Shown: positions 1 through 8,095, counted from the first letter of the stretch. The stretch: 26,111 nucleotides of DNA from JBAXBF01 sp034429745 (GCA_034429745.1 DAOUFY010000074.1:1-26111); one strand, 5' to 3'. The notes: generated from the sequence alone by a model not told the origin. Translations and numbers: made by a program.

Positions 1-86
1 GGGGGCGCTTGAAGTAATGGCTCAATTTCACTGACATCAATTTTTATTTCATTTTGGGATACTTTTACGGGGGGTTGTAATTTCAT
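1..86 (-). CDS. 5' end of an unidentified gene (28 codons, runs off the window)
   Basis: Read on the minus strand, an ATG at 86-84 follows a strong Shine-Dalgarno (GGAGG at 97-93, 6 nt before the ATG) and stays open to the window edge. The visible N-terminus starts MKLQPPVKVSQNE and is polar and acidic, with no signal peptide. It begins 37 nt after the stop of the cyclase gene and in the same direction, so it is probably the third gene of that operon. I do not recognise the family from 28 residues. Partners known for DUF2877 genes elsewhere (FdrA, DUF1116, carbamate kinase, amidohydrolases) are guesses only. Confidence 0.6.
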   Translation of the reverse strand, partial: MKLQPPVKVSQNEIKIDVSEIEPLLQAP

Positions 87-123
87 TTTATTCCTCCAAA
101 CTTAAAAAATCTTAAAAATAATA

Positions 124-1005
124 CTAATACTTTCTTTGTTTAACTTGATTATTCAAGTTTTCAACATGTTGTGGGTTGTAAGGATCTCCAAAGCGGGTTT
201 TAGGCATTTTTTCAGCTTGCTTCATTACTTCATCGTATTCCTTATCATCTAAGAAGGCAACACAACGGGCAATGGATGATTCGCCATCTACAAATCGCCA
301 GGGGAACATACCCACCTGAACGCGTCTGTTGACTAAAAGGTCCATAGCCCCGCCAAGACATTCCGCATGAATGATTCCATCCGGGAACATCTCGATATGC
401 ATTAATTGATATTTGTCATCAGAAAAGACTTCTTCTATGGTCTTTCCATATTTGTTCTTAAAGTGCTTTTCTGCTTGCTTGGCTTGACGCGGCATCCAAT
501 TGCGGATGATGGTATTCATAGGATGATCAGCACTGCCACAGTCCACACCAATCCAACGAATCTTCTTCTTCTTTGCCCACTCAGCAAATTCTCGATCAGG
601 TCCCGGGTGCTGAACCATATATCTCACTTCATCTGCAGTTGGCATATCCCAACCGAAATGATGAAAACCTGTGTGGATAATTAAAATATCTCCTTCCTTG
701 ATAGGAACTTTTGACTCGATCATCTCAGAAGTATAAATATCATAATCTGCCACTACATCGGACAAATCAACAATTGCCGCCTCATGTACGAGGAAATCCA
801 TGTCTAAAGAAGCGATGTCCTTACCTGGGGTAAAGAAGTGAATCTCACCGTCAAGATGCGTTCCAAGATGATTGGAATGCGTTAAAAGCTGACCATTTGC
901 CCCATTAGGAGCAAGCCGCTTGAAATATTTGACCTGCAACGGTTCGTATGTAGGCCAAGCAGGGGTGGCAATACCTAACGGAATGGTTAAATCTATTATC
1001 TTCAT
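124..1005 (-). CDS. Cyclase-family (PF04199) metal-dependent hydrolase
   Basis: This 293-residue protein belongs to the kynurenine formamidase/isatin hydrolase 'cyclase' superfamily, which are cytosolic metal-dependent amide or ring hydrolases. The diagnostic motif H-x-G-T-H-x-D-x3-H is seen at His46, His50, Asp52 and His56. The usual Pro two residues after the Asp is replaced by Glu (HLDGEIHF). A second conserved block (ILIIHTGFHHFGWD) lies near residues 107-120, and a C-terminal IIHAECLGG block occupies the position of the family's usual H/ENL motif. The length is somewhat above the common 210-270. There is a clear AGAAGGAG Shine-Dalgarno about 8 nt before the ATG. It sits 36 nt after the DUF2877 gene and looks co-transcribed, which suggests hydrolysis of an amide or ureide intermediate. 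The substrate cannot be read from sequence, and assigning kynurenine formamidase would be over-calling. Confidence 0.85.
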   Translation of the reverse strand: MKIIDLTIPLGIATPAWPTYEPLQVKYFKRLAPNGANGQLLTHSNHLGTHLDGEIHFFTPGKDIASLDMDFLVHEAAIVDLSDVVADYDIYTSEMIESKVPIKEGDILIIHTGFHHFGWDMPTADEVRYMVQHPGPDREFAEWAKKKKIRWIGVDCGSADHPMNTIIRNWMPRQAKQAEKHFKNKYGKTIEEVFSDDKYQLMHIEMFPDGIIHAECLGGAMDLLVNRRVQVGMFPWRFVDGESSIARCVAFLDDKEYDEVMKQAEKMPKTRFGDPYNPQHVENLNNQVKQRKY

Positions 1006-1041
1006 AAACGTACTCCTTCTAATTGTAAAACTTTTATTTTA

Positions 1042-2010
1042 TTAAAACGTATCGCAGCCTAAGTTTATACTGCAATGCGTATCCTCCCACATCCATAAAA
1101 ACCCATTGAGCATATCCCAACCGGAAGAAGCTCCATAAGAGATCACCTCTAAACATTTCTCTTCCAGCTTCATCCGATTCGGCTGGCCAACTGCTTCTAA
1201 GAAGCCTTGCCAGCGTTCATCAGCATATCCTTTTGCAGCCGCCTTGAGAAAAGCCATACTCAAGGTAGTCGTTTTGTTATCACAAATTTTTAATATTGAT
1301 TCACAAAACCTGCGGCTTTGTTCTGCTGATTTTCCAAAAAGATAACTTCCCAACATTATTCCAGCTAGAAAATCATCTCCTGCGGGGGTTAAACCAGCTC
1401 CTCTGCCGACAATCGCTGCAATAGCTCTATTTATAAGATGCTCTTCCTTCTGATGCAAACCTTCCTTCAGCCATAGCAGTTCTTCCACCGTTTCTCCAAA
1501 GATTACCTTTGAATACCGTGATGGAGAACTTTGAATCTGTTTGGAAAGCCAATCTTTCAAAAAAGAGAGTACTGCGTCGCTGTCAATAGAACGAATTTTT
1601 TCCCGCAGTACGTCCCAGTTTGGTTTTGGCTCCCATATAGGAAGCATCGCAGAGATTTCAAGCAGCCACTTTCCAACTCTCACTCCATTATCGTCTCGCA
1701 TAATGGTAAATGGTTCATGAAGGTCATACCCCAGTGAAGAAAATTTTGGCAGCCAAGAAACCACTGCATGAAAGACACCATTCTTATTTGGCGGAGAAAC
1801 AAGTGCGATCACTTCCTCACCAACGAGCATATCCACCGCATGCTGAAAAACCCCAATCACTTTCGATTCAATTGGTAAGAGTGCTAATGCCTCCCAAACG
1901 GGGCAGCTGATAGAGAGAAGCGGTATGTGAATAAGGTGATCATGTTCTACCTGTATAAGGTTCATTCCATGTTGATGCACTATAGTATCAATTAAACCGC
2001 TTTCACTCAC
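1042..2010 (-). CDS. DUF2877 family protein (AllH/YlbF-like)
   Basis: The 322-residue product carries the hallmark DUF2877 signature G-x-G-A-G-L-T-P-A-G-D-D-F-L-A-G at about residues 202-217. No signal peptide or membrane span is evident. From memory of the family, the E. coli homologue YlbF (AllH) acts with FdrA (AllF) and YlbE (AllG) as an oxamate carbamoyltransferase in allantoin breakdown, so a carbamoyl-transfer or ureide role is plausible. Neither partner is visible here. The start is GTG (codes MSESGLIDTIV). The only in-frame ATG nearby is codon 16 (about 1965). A strong promoter ends only 7 nt upstream of the GTG, so the mRNA would be essentially leaderless. If that is wrong, the ATG at codon 16 is the alternative start. 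It is the first gene of a minus-strand operon with the cyclase gene. Confidence 0.8.
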   Translation of the reverse strand: MSESGLIDTIVHQHGMNLIQVEHDHLIHIPLLSISCPVWEALALLPIESKVIGVFQHAVDMLVGEEVIALVSPPNKNGVFHAVVSWLPKFSSLGYDLHEPFTIMRDDNGVRVGKWLLEISAMLPIWEPKPNWDVLREKIRSIDSDAVLSFLKDWLSKQIQSSPSRYSKVIFGETVEELLWLKEGLHQKEEHLINRAIAAIVGRGAGLTPAGDDFLAGIMLGSYLFGKSAEQSRRFCESILKICDNKTTTLSMAFLKAAAKGYADERWQGFLEAVGQPNRMKLEEKCLEVISYGASSGWDMLNGFLWMWEDTHCSINLGCDTF

Positions 2011-2017
2011 TTGCTCA

Positions 2018-2046
2018 ATTTTATCTAATAAGACTTATTGTGTCAA
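2018..2046 (-). promoter_or_regulatory. Sigma-70-type promoter of the DUF2877-cyclase operon
   Basis: On the minus strand there is a perfect -35 TTGACA (2046-2041), a 17-nt spacer and a -10 TAAAAT (2023-2018). The predicted transcript start is at about 2011, directly at the GTG start codon (2010). The promoter lies in the 68-bp gap after galE, and no terminator is evident between galE and this operon. Confidence 0.75.
2027..2039. promoter_or_regulatory. 13-bp palindrome in the promoter spacer (candidate operator)
   Basis: AATAAGACTTATT is a perfect inverted repeat (6-bp arms around a single central base) lying wholly between the -35 and -10 boxes of the DUF2877 operon promoter. A protein bound there would occlude RNA polymerase, so a repressor site is the natural reading. 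The regulator is not in the window. The region is AT-rich, so a chance occurrence is possible. Confidence 0.45.
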
Positions 2047-2078
2047 GTAACCATTTCTTTACTTATCAACTTCTAATA

Positions 2079-3071
2079 TTAGGAAAATTCACTGCTATCC
2101 GCGTAGCCGTATGGATGAGTGCGATGCCACTCCCATGCAGAACTAATGATTTGACTTAGTTCAGGGTATTGCGGTTTCCAACCTAATTCGCGCCGAATCC
2201 GTTCCGAAGATGCAACCAAGCGCGGCGAATCTCCAGGACGGCGTTCCGCCACAATTGCTGGTATAGGATGCTGTGTTATCCGCCGGGCTGTCTCAATAAC
2301 CTCAAGCACAGAGTAGCCGGCTCCATTGCCCAAATTATAAATCAACCGTTTTTCTTCCGAAAGAGCTTCCAGCGCCAACAGATGCGCCGAAACGAGGTCT
2401 GCAATGTGGATATAATCGCGAATATTTGTACCATCAGGGGTTGGATAATCTGTGCCAAAGATAGAAATATGTGGTCTCTGGCCCAATGCAACCTTCAATA
2501 CAAGAGGTATTAAGTGTGATTCCGGTTGATGATCCTCGCCGCGATGCGGAAAGCCGCCAGCAGCATTGAAATATCGTAACGCCGCGTAGTGCAAGCCATA
2601 GATTTGCTGATACCAGGCTAAAACCTGCTCTGCCATCCATTTAGTATGACCATATACATTGGTCGGTGCTATTGCTGATTCTTCAGTAAGCAAATCCTCG
2701 CTAGAGGCATATACCGCCGCAGTAGAAGAAAGTACAAAACGCATAATGCCGGCTTTTACTGTTTCTTCAATGAGAGATATGGTGTTTACAATATTATTTT
2801 GGTAGAACTTATAAGGCTTTTTCATGCTTTCACCAGCTTCAATAAAAGCGGCAAAATGCATAACCGCATCATACGGTTTTTCTGTCAAGCTTTGGGAGAG
2901 AGTATAATTATCTGCGAGGTCAGCTTTAATAAAGTGAGCTTCAGATGGCACAGCACTGCGATGTCCGCTAATCAGCGAATCATACACCGTAACTTCATGC
3001 CCTTGATTTAGAAGCACTTCTGCCATTGCTGAACCGATATACCCTGCCCCACCAGTGATAAAAATCCTCAT
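2079..3071 (-). CDS. galE: UDP-glucose 4-epimerase
   Basis: This 330-residue extended short-chain dehydrogenase interconverts UDP-glucose and UDP-galactose using tightly bound NAD. It supplies precursors for cell-surface glycans and galactose metabolism. The N-terminal NAD motif TGGAGYIGS is at residues 6-14. The catalytic triad is visible as Thr117 (in SSTAAVY), Tyr140 and Lys144 (YGHTK). The substrate-region sequences YFNAAG and NLGNGAGYSV match the GalE subfamily, and the length is typical (about 330-340). An AAGGAAGGA Shine-Dalgarno lies about 11 nt before the ATG. It starts 38 nt after tsaD and is probably the last gene of the nfeD-tsaD-galE run. Related UDP-sugar epimerases acting on GlcNAc derivatives cannot be excluded. 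Confidence 0.93.
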   Translation of the reverse strand: MRIFITGGAGYIGSAMAEVLLNQGHEVTVYDSLISGHRSAVPSEAHFIKADLADNYTLSQSLTEKPYDAVMHFAAFIEAGESMKKPYKFYQNNIVNTISLIEETVKAGIMRFVLSSTAAVYASSEDLLTEESAIAPTNVYGHTKWMAEQVLAWYQQIYGLHYAALRYFNAAGGFPHRGEDHQPESHLIPLVLKVALGQRPHISIFGTDYPTPDGTNIRDYIHIADLVSAHLLALEALSEEKRLIYNLGNGAGYSVLEVIETARRITQHPIPAIVAERRPGDSPRLVASSERIRRELGWKPQYPELSQIISSAWEWHRTHPYGYADSSEFS

Positions 3072-3109
3072 GATTGATGATATCCTTCCTTAATTTCTCT
3101 TTTATATGA

Positions 3110-4183
3110 TCAAGAAAATGAAGTCAGCTGCCAAGTCGGCATGGCATCCATATCCAACCCATCTCGCTGCCCATTGATATAACGATAGTAGCCGGCGCAA
3201 GCCACCATGAGAGCATTATCTGTACACAATTCCAACGGTGGAAACACAACCGGCAGTGTTGAGCGCATTAAGAACTGCTCGCGTAAAGCTCTATTTGCAG
3301 ACACCCCGCCAGCAACCAGAATCGATTTTGCTTGAAAAGTCTGGGCTGCATTCAGGGTTTTGCCAACCAACACATCTACAACAGCTTGTTGAAAACTAGC
3401 CGCCAAGTCCGCAACGGGCAGACTGATATGTTTATTCTCTAAGTTTCTGATTTGGTACAATACAGCAGTTTTTAATCCGCTGAATGAAAAATTCCATGCA
3501 TCTTTTTGAACAGCTCGTGGGAATTCAAAAGCTTTGGGGTTTCCTCCTTTAGCAGCCTTTTCGATGGAAGGTCCGCCAGGATAGCTAAGGTTCAATAAGC
3601 GTGCTACCTTATCAAAAGCTTCTCCGGCAGCATCGTCTAATGTCTGCCCCAACACACGATAAGATAAATGATCATTGATAAGGATCAACATAGTATGCCC
3701 GCCAGATACAATCAACGCTAAAATGGGGAATTGCAAGCCGCTTGCTGCTATTTCAGTTTCTACCCATGCAGAATAGATGTGTCCCTCAACATGATGAATG
3801 CCAATAATAGGTTTACCGGACGCTAAAGCCATGCCTTTGGCAACATTCAATCCCACAAGTAGCGAGCCGGGCAATCCCGGACCGCGAGTAACCGCGATGG
3901 CATCAATCTCCTGCAAGGAAAGGTGAGCTTGCTGCAAAGCCCGTTCAATAACCGAATAAATGGTTAATATGTGCTGTCGGGAAGCCATCTCAGGGAATAC
4001 TCCCCCATATTGGGCATGAAAATCAATTTGAGATGCCACAACAGAAGACAGCGGTTTGCCTCCATTCTCTGTTACTGCAGCTGCCGTCTCATCGCAAGAA
4101 GTTTCTATCCCCAAGATGCGTAGGTTTTGGGCAGTTTTTACATTAGGCGATCTATGCTGTCTTTTTAATTCTTTCCCGCTCAT
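3110..4183 (-). CDS. tsaD: tRNA N6-adenosine threonylcarbamoyltransferase
   Basis: TsaD transfers the threonylcarbamoyl group from TC-AMP to A37 of tRNAs reading ANN codons, in complex with TsaB and TsaE. Neither of those genes is in the window. The ASKHA fold is clear: ILGIETSCDETAAAV near residues 23-37, the iron/metal motif H-V-E-G-H at 131-135, VSGGHTML, and a C-terminal CTDNALMVA containing the conserved Asp. The chosen ATG (4183) gives 357 residues and about 20 residues before the conserved start of the fold (RILGIETS). An in-frame TTG at 4216 would add 11 residues and overlap the upstream nfeD-like gene by 20 nt. Neither start has a clear Shine-Dalgarno, so translation may be coupled to the upstream gene, which ends 13 nt before this ATG. 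Confidence 0.95.
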   Translation of the reverse strand: MSGKELKRQHRSPNVKTAQNLRILGIETSCDETAAAVTENGGKPLSSVVASQIDFHAQYGGVFPEMASRQHILTIYSVIERALQQAHLSLQEIDAIAVTRGPGLPGSLLVGLNVAKGMALASGKPIIGIHHVEGHIYSAWVETEIAASGLQFPILALIVSGGHTMLILINDHLSYRVLGQTLDDAAGEAFDKVARLLNLSYPGGPSIEKAAKGGNPKAFEFPRAVQKDAWNFSFSGLKTAVLYQIRNLENKHISLPVADLAASFQQAVVDVLVGKTLNAAQTFQAKSILVAGGVSANRALREQFLMRSTLPVVFPPLELCTDNALMVACAGYYRYINGQRDGLDMDAMPTWQLTSFS

Positions 4184-4196
4184 TATTCGTTGTACA

Positions 4197-5516
4197 TTAC
4201 CGGTCAGCTTTGACAATCAAGGATAAACCACGAACCTTAACAACCCGTACCCGCGCCCCTGCCGGCAACGGTGCATCTTCATCAACAACTTCAGCACTCC
4301 AAAGCTCCCCCCCTACTTGAACCTGTCCACGCGGCTCTAAAGCTGTTCGGGCAGTACCTGTCAACCCTATCAATGATTCTGCCCCAGTTTTTATCGGAGA
4401 CTTTTGAGCACGAAGCGCAAAGCCAACCAACACAGCAAAGGATACGCCGCTGATAATAGCTGTTGCCACAACAAGAGGAATGGAAATGGGTGGCACACCA
4501 GGCATATTAACTGTATTAAATCGCACCAACGCCCCAATAATCAAAGAGGCAATTCCCGCTGCTGTTAGTGCTCCATAAGTTGGCATCTTTAATTCCAAAA
4601 TAAACAATACAAAAGCCATGAGAATGAAAAACAACCCAAACCAGTTCACTGGCAGCAATCCTAAACCATAGATAGCCAGCATCAAGGCCACTACACCAAT
4701 AAACCCTGCTACCCAACCTCCAGGGCTGGAAAGCTCTATTAAGATTGCCTGTACTCCAATAGTTAGCAGCAAGAATACGATATTTGGGTTAGTCAGCAGC
4801 AGCAAAGCCTGCTCAATAAAAGTCAATGAAAAATCCTGTAGCTTAGCACCCTTGAAACCACGCAGTGTAATTTCTTCTTGAGCTGTTTTTACTTTAAACC
4901 CTTCCAGTTGGTCTAATAAAGCCGGGATATCTTCTGCAATAAAATCAATTAGTCCGCTTTTCAATGCTTCATCAGCGGACAAAGCTTTTGCATTTTCAAT
5001 TGTATCTTCAGCAATTTGCTGGGCTTTTTCACCGCGCCGTTCAGCCAGCGAGCGCACACTGGCTTTGAGCATTTCCTTCGCCTTGCGCTGAATAGTCTCT
5101 CCCATATCTTCACCTTGGATTCCGACCGGACTGGCTGCCCCAATCGTAGTTTCTGGTGACATGGCGGCGGCGTGAGCGGCTAAAGTGATAATCGTACCTG
5201 CGCTGGCAGCCATTGCACCGCGTGGCGTAACAAAGACAATAATCGGAATACGGCTGGCACGCATAGCCTGTACCATGCGATTGGTGATATCTACACTTCC
5301 CCCGGGTGTATTCAGTTTGATAACTATTAAAGAATAATCTTGCTGTTCGGCATAGCGCAATCCTCGCTCCAAATAATCCGCCAACGGAGCCGATACAGCA
5401 CTGTTTGCCTCCAGCACAAGCACCTTAGGCGAAGTATCCTGAGCGAAGCTCCGCTGGAAGCTAAACATCAAACCAAACAAACTGCAAATTGCCAATAGCA
5501 CTGCACTTCTTTTCAT
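4197..5516 (-). CDS. NfeD-family membrane protease (ClpP-class serine protease fused to NfeD OB domain)
   Basis: The 439-residue protein combines a Sec signal peptide (residues 1-25, ending SFAQ), a ClpP/crotonase-like protease domain (about 30-220), several membrane spans (about 230-370) and a C-terminal NfeD OB-fold (about 385-439, from LIGLTGTA to the end). The family cleaves membrane-associated substrates such as stomatin/SPFH partners. The nucleophile is Ser105 in MAASAGT, followed by the typical MSPETTIGAASPVG stretch. Lys145 is the probable general base by its spacing from the conserved SLAERRG segment (inference). A longer reading from 5576 is rejected because a promoter -10 box lies inside the extension and the signal peptide begins at this ATG. 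No stomatin gene is adjacent. It is the first gene of the run with tsaD and galE. Confidence 0.88.
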   Translation of the reverse strand: MKRSAVLLAICSLFGLMFSFQRSFAQDTSPKVLVLEANSAVSAPLADYLERGLRYAEQQDYSLIVIKLNTPGGSVDITNRMVQAMRASRIPIIVFVTPRGAMAASAGTIITLAAHAAAMSPETTIGAASPVGIQGEDMGETIQRKAKEMLKASVRSLAERRGEKAQQIAEDTIENAKALSADEALKSGLIDFIAEDIPALLDQLEGFKVKTAQEEITLRGFKGAKLQDFSLTFIEQALLLLTNPNIVFLLLTIGVQAILIELSSPGGWVAGFIGVVALMLAIYGLGLLPVNWFGLFFILMAFVLFILELKMPTYGALTAAGIASLIIGALVRFNTVNMPGVPPISIPLVVATAIISGVSFAVLVGFALRAQKSPIKTGAESLIGLTGTARTALEPRGQVQVGGELWSAEVVDEDAPLPAGARVRVVKVRGLSLIVKADR

Positions 5517-5526
5517 AGCTTTAGTT

Positions 5527-5554
5527 ATTATAACACCATTTAATAATAACCCAA
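5527..5554 (-). promoter_or_regulatory. Promoter of the nfeD-like/tsaD/galE run
   Basis: On the minus strand there is a -35-like TTGGGT (5554-5549), a 16-nt spacer and a perfect -10 TATAAT (5532-5527). The -10 box is only 10 nt from the ATG at 5516, predicting a 5' leader of about 4 nt with no room for a Shine-Dalgarno. Confidence 0.5.
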
Positions 5555-5643
5555 TGAAGTGGCAATTGATAAGCATTTCTGTTTCATGAGCCTGCTTTCT
5601 CTTATTTCATTAACAGAAAAAACTGAAAGTAAGGCTGTTAAAA

Positions 5644-5671
5644 CTGCTTGATTTGCTCTCCTAACTATAAT
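5644..5671 (+). promoter_or_regulatory. Probable pcm promoter
   Basis: A perfect -10 TATAAT at 5666-5671 lies 25 nt before the pcm ATG. The only -35-like sequence is CTGCTT at 5644-5649 (16-nt spacer), which is a weak match. A leader of about 19 nt with an AGGA-type ribosome site would follow. It is divergent from the nfeD-like promoter. Confidence 0.4.
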
Positions 5672-5696
5672 AAAATGAAAGCAGGATATTTTTCAA

Positions 5697-6362
5697 ATGG
5701 ACGAGCTGCAATTTCAACAATTGCGAGAGGAAATGGTCAGAAGGCAGCTGATGGGTCGGGATATCACAGATCCACGCGTGCTTGATGCTATGCGTTCTGT
5801 CCCTCGTCATCTTTTTGTTCCTGAAAAATATTGGGAAGAAGCATATTCCGATTACCCCTTGCCCATTGATGAAAACCAAACTATCTCTCAACCATACATC
5901 GTCGCTCTCATGACCCAAGCTCTCAACTTACAAGGAGATGAAACAGTGTTGGAGGTTGGCTGCGGATCGGGCTATCAAGCCGCTATACTCAGCCAACTTG
6001 CCAAGCAAGTCTATACAATCGAAAGATATGCTTCGTTAGCTGAAAAAGCGCGCTGTACTCTTCAGCAGTGCGGGATTAAAAATGTTGAAGTGATCGTTGG
6101 TGACGGCTCGCTCGGACTTAAAGAGTATGCCCCATATGATGGAATCATCGTAACCGCAGCTGCTCCAAAAGCCCCGCGTTCGTTATTAGACCAATTGAAA
6201 GACAAAGGGCGATTGATTATCCCGGTCGGTCCACGTTGGGAACAAGTATTAGAACTATGGCAGCGCGATGGCAATAGTTTTAGCAGTCGTCAAATGGGTG
6301 CAGTTGCCTTTGTGCCGTTGCGCGGCAAAGAAGGCTGGAAAGATGACGCATGGATAGAATAG
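5697..6362 (+). CDS. pcm: Protein-L-isoaspartate (D-aspartate) O-methyltransferase
   Basis: This cytosolic enzyme repairs aged proteins by methylating isoaspartyl residues with S-adenosylmethionine. The 221-residue length is typical (about 205-225). The conserved segments are in order: RVLDAMRSVPRHLFVP (28-42), the substrate-binding QTISQPYIVALM (61-72), AdoMet motif I VLEVGCGSGYQAA (84-96), and later GDGSLG and IIVTAAAPKAP. The ATG follows GCAGGA by about 10 nt. It is a single-gene unit, divergent from the nfeD-like gene and convergent with rnj, with only 25 bp between the pcm and rnj stop codons and no strong terminator hairpin there. Confidence 0.95.
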   Translation: MDELQFQQLREEMVRRQLMGRDITDPRVLDAMRSVPRHLFVPEKYWEEAYSDYPLPIDENQTISQPYIVALMTQALNLQGDETVLEVGCGSGYQAAILSQLAKQVYTIERYASLAEKARCTLQQCGIKNVEVIVGDGSLGLKEYAPYDGIIVTAAAPKAPRSLLDQLKDKGRLIIPVGPRWEQVLELWQRDGNSFSSRQMGAVAFVPLRGKEGWKDDAWIE

Positions 6363-6387
6363 CCACCCTCAGCAAACTATGATAATC

Positions 6388-8049
6388 TTAATCATCTATA
6401 ATTACAAAGATTTCAGGCCTGCGTTTCGTCTGCCGAAAAATAAAAGAGCGCAAATTTTGCCGAATTGTCTCTTCAACATTCGTGGTTATTGGCGGTATAT
6501 TTTCCGCTAAATAGGCAGTCAGTGATTGGGAAAAGCTCTCCACATCGCGCTCATGAATGAAGCCGCGCGTAATCACTTGAATGGGCGGTTTTAAACTTCC
6601 ATTGTAGCGGTTAAGAGCCAAATGCACAAGAACCATACCATCTCGGGCTAACTGTTCTCGCTCGCGAACTACGCCTATGTCAATATCACCGACGCCATAA
6701 CCATCCACAAATACGTAACCGCCTGGTATTCGTTCTTTGATAGCCATTTTGCCATTCAAAAATTCAATCACCTGCCCGTTCTCAACCACTGCGATGTGGT
6801 CTTTTTTCATCCCCATTTCTTCTGCTAATTGTGCATGCCGGTATAACTGTCGTAATTCTCCGTGGATGGGGATTAAATATTTAGGCTTTAACAATCGCAG
6901 TAGAAGTTTCATTTCCTCTTGGCTGGCATGTCCCGAAACATGTACCGCTTCAATCCCAGCATAGACCACATCTGCACCGCGTGCTAATAAGCGGTTGATC
7001 GTTCGATAGATGATCTCTTCATTGCCAGGGATAGGATGTGAAGAGATAACAATTGTGTCTCCTGGCTGAACTCCAAAGCGTAAATTGTTGCCACTGGACA
7101 AACGCCCCAATATAGAGGAGGGCTCACCCTGGGATCCTGTACACATGATGACCGTTTTCTCTGGTGGTAAGGATAGTGCTTGGTCTAAGCTCACCTCAAT
7201 GTTATTAGGCAGGTCTAAGTAGCCAAGCTTTCTTGCCATTTTGACATTATCAATCATCGTTGTGCCAACAAAAGCTACTTTGCGATGTGTTTTACTTGCC
7301 GCGTGTACAACTTGCTGCATGCGTGAGATCAACGAAGCAAAAGTTGCAACAATCACCCTGCCTTTTGCTTTACGAAAAACATGCTCAAAAGCAGGGTCAA
7401 TTACCTTTTCCGAAGGTGTCCAGCCGGGTTTTTCTGCATTGGTGGAGTCAGCAAGCAGAGCTAATACACCCCGCCCAGATAGTTCTCCCAATTTTGCATA
7501 ATCAGTTGGCAAATTATCTACCGGCGTGTGATCAAATTTGTAATCTCCTGAATGAACAATAAGTCCTTCTGGAGTTGTTATGCCCAATCCTAGCCCATCC
7601 GGAATAGAATGGCACACATGAAATGTTTCAATATGAAATACACCTACTTGAAATGAATCGCCTGCATGGATAACATTAAGTTCAACTTTATCCAAAAGCT
7701 TATTGCGATTCAGCTTTTCTTCTACTAAACCAATAGTAAGCGGTGTGCCATAGATGGGTGCCTGTACTAGCTCCAGTAAATGGCAAATTGCACCCGTATG
7801 GTCTTCATGTCCATGGGTAATAATTATCCCGCGTACTTTTTGTGCCTTATCATTCAAGTATTGAAAATCGGGGATAATATAATCAATTCCCAGCATATCA
7901 TTTTCTGGAAACATAATGCCAGCATCAATGACAAGGATATCATCCCCATACTCAAGGATGAGCATATTTTTGCCTACTTCACCTAATCCTCCTAAGGGAA
8001 TAATTCGTAATGGTAGGGTTGATTTGTGTTGACGTTTCTTTCTTTTCAT
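6388..8049 (-). CDS. rnj: Ribonuclease J
   Basis: This 553-residue metallo-beta-lactamase/beta-CASP nuclease degrades and matures RNA by endo- and 5'-3' exonucleolytic cleavage. It is the functional counterpart of RNase E in many Gram-positive and deep-branching bacteria. The zinc motif H-G-H-E-D-H is at residues 79-84, followed by further ligands in FHVCHS and GDYKFDHTP. The beta-CASP region contains TGSQGEPSSILGR and HVSGHASQEE, and PIHGELRQL is near residue 394. The C-terminal dimerisation domain is present, so the protein looks full length. The short basic N-terminus (MKRKKRQHK) is normal for the family. It lies 46 nt after the MEMO gene on the same strand. The Shine-Dalgarno is weak (GAGAA). 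Confidence 0.95.
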   Translation of the reverse strand: MKRKKRQHKSTLPLRIIPLGGLGEVGKNMLILEYGDDILVIDAGIMFPENDMLGIDYIIPDFQYLNDKAQKVRGIIITHGHEDHTGAICHLLELVQAPIYGTPLTIGLVEEKLNRNKLLDKVELNVIHAGDSFQVGVFHIETFHVCHSIPDGLGLGITTPEGLIVHSGDYKFDHTPVDNLPTDYAKLGELSGRGVLALLADSTNAEKPGWTPSEKVIDPAFEHVFRKAKGRVIVATFASLISRMQQVVHAASKTHRKVAFVGTTMIDNVKMARKLGYLDLPNNIEVSLDQALSLPPEKTVIMCTGSQGEPSSILGRLSSGNNLRFGVQPGDTIVISSHPIPGNEEIIYRTINRLLARGADVVYAGIEAVHVSGHASQEEMKLLLRLLKPKYLIPIHGELRQLYRHAQLAEEMGMKKDHIAVVENGQVIEFLNGKMAIKERIPGGYVFVDGYGVGDIDIGVVREREQLARDGMVLVHLALNRYNGSLKPPIQVITRGFIHERDVESFSQSLTAYLAENIPPITTNVEETIRQNLRSFIFRQTKRRPEIFVIIDD

Positions 8050-8095
8050 AAATATTTCTCGCTGTTATGTTAGATATTGTAGTTTTCATAGTGGA

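Noticed and set aside
2027..2039. A shared regulator for the DUF2877 palindrome and the ATPase palindrome (both contain CTTAT/ATAAG)
   Set aside because: The half-sites are in opposite orientation and spacing differs. AT-rich sequence makes such pentamers common.
6363..6400. ATGAT/ATCAT hairpin between pcm and rnj as a terminator
   Set aside because: The stem is short and AT-only with no T-tract. It may be chance in a 25-bp convergent gap.
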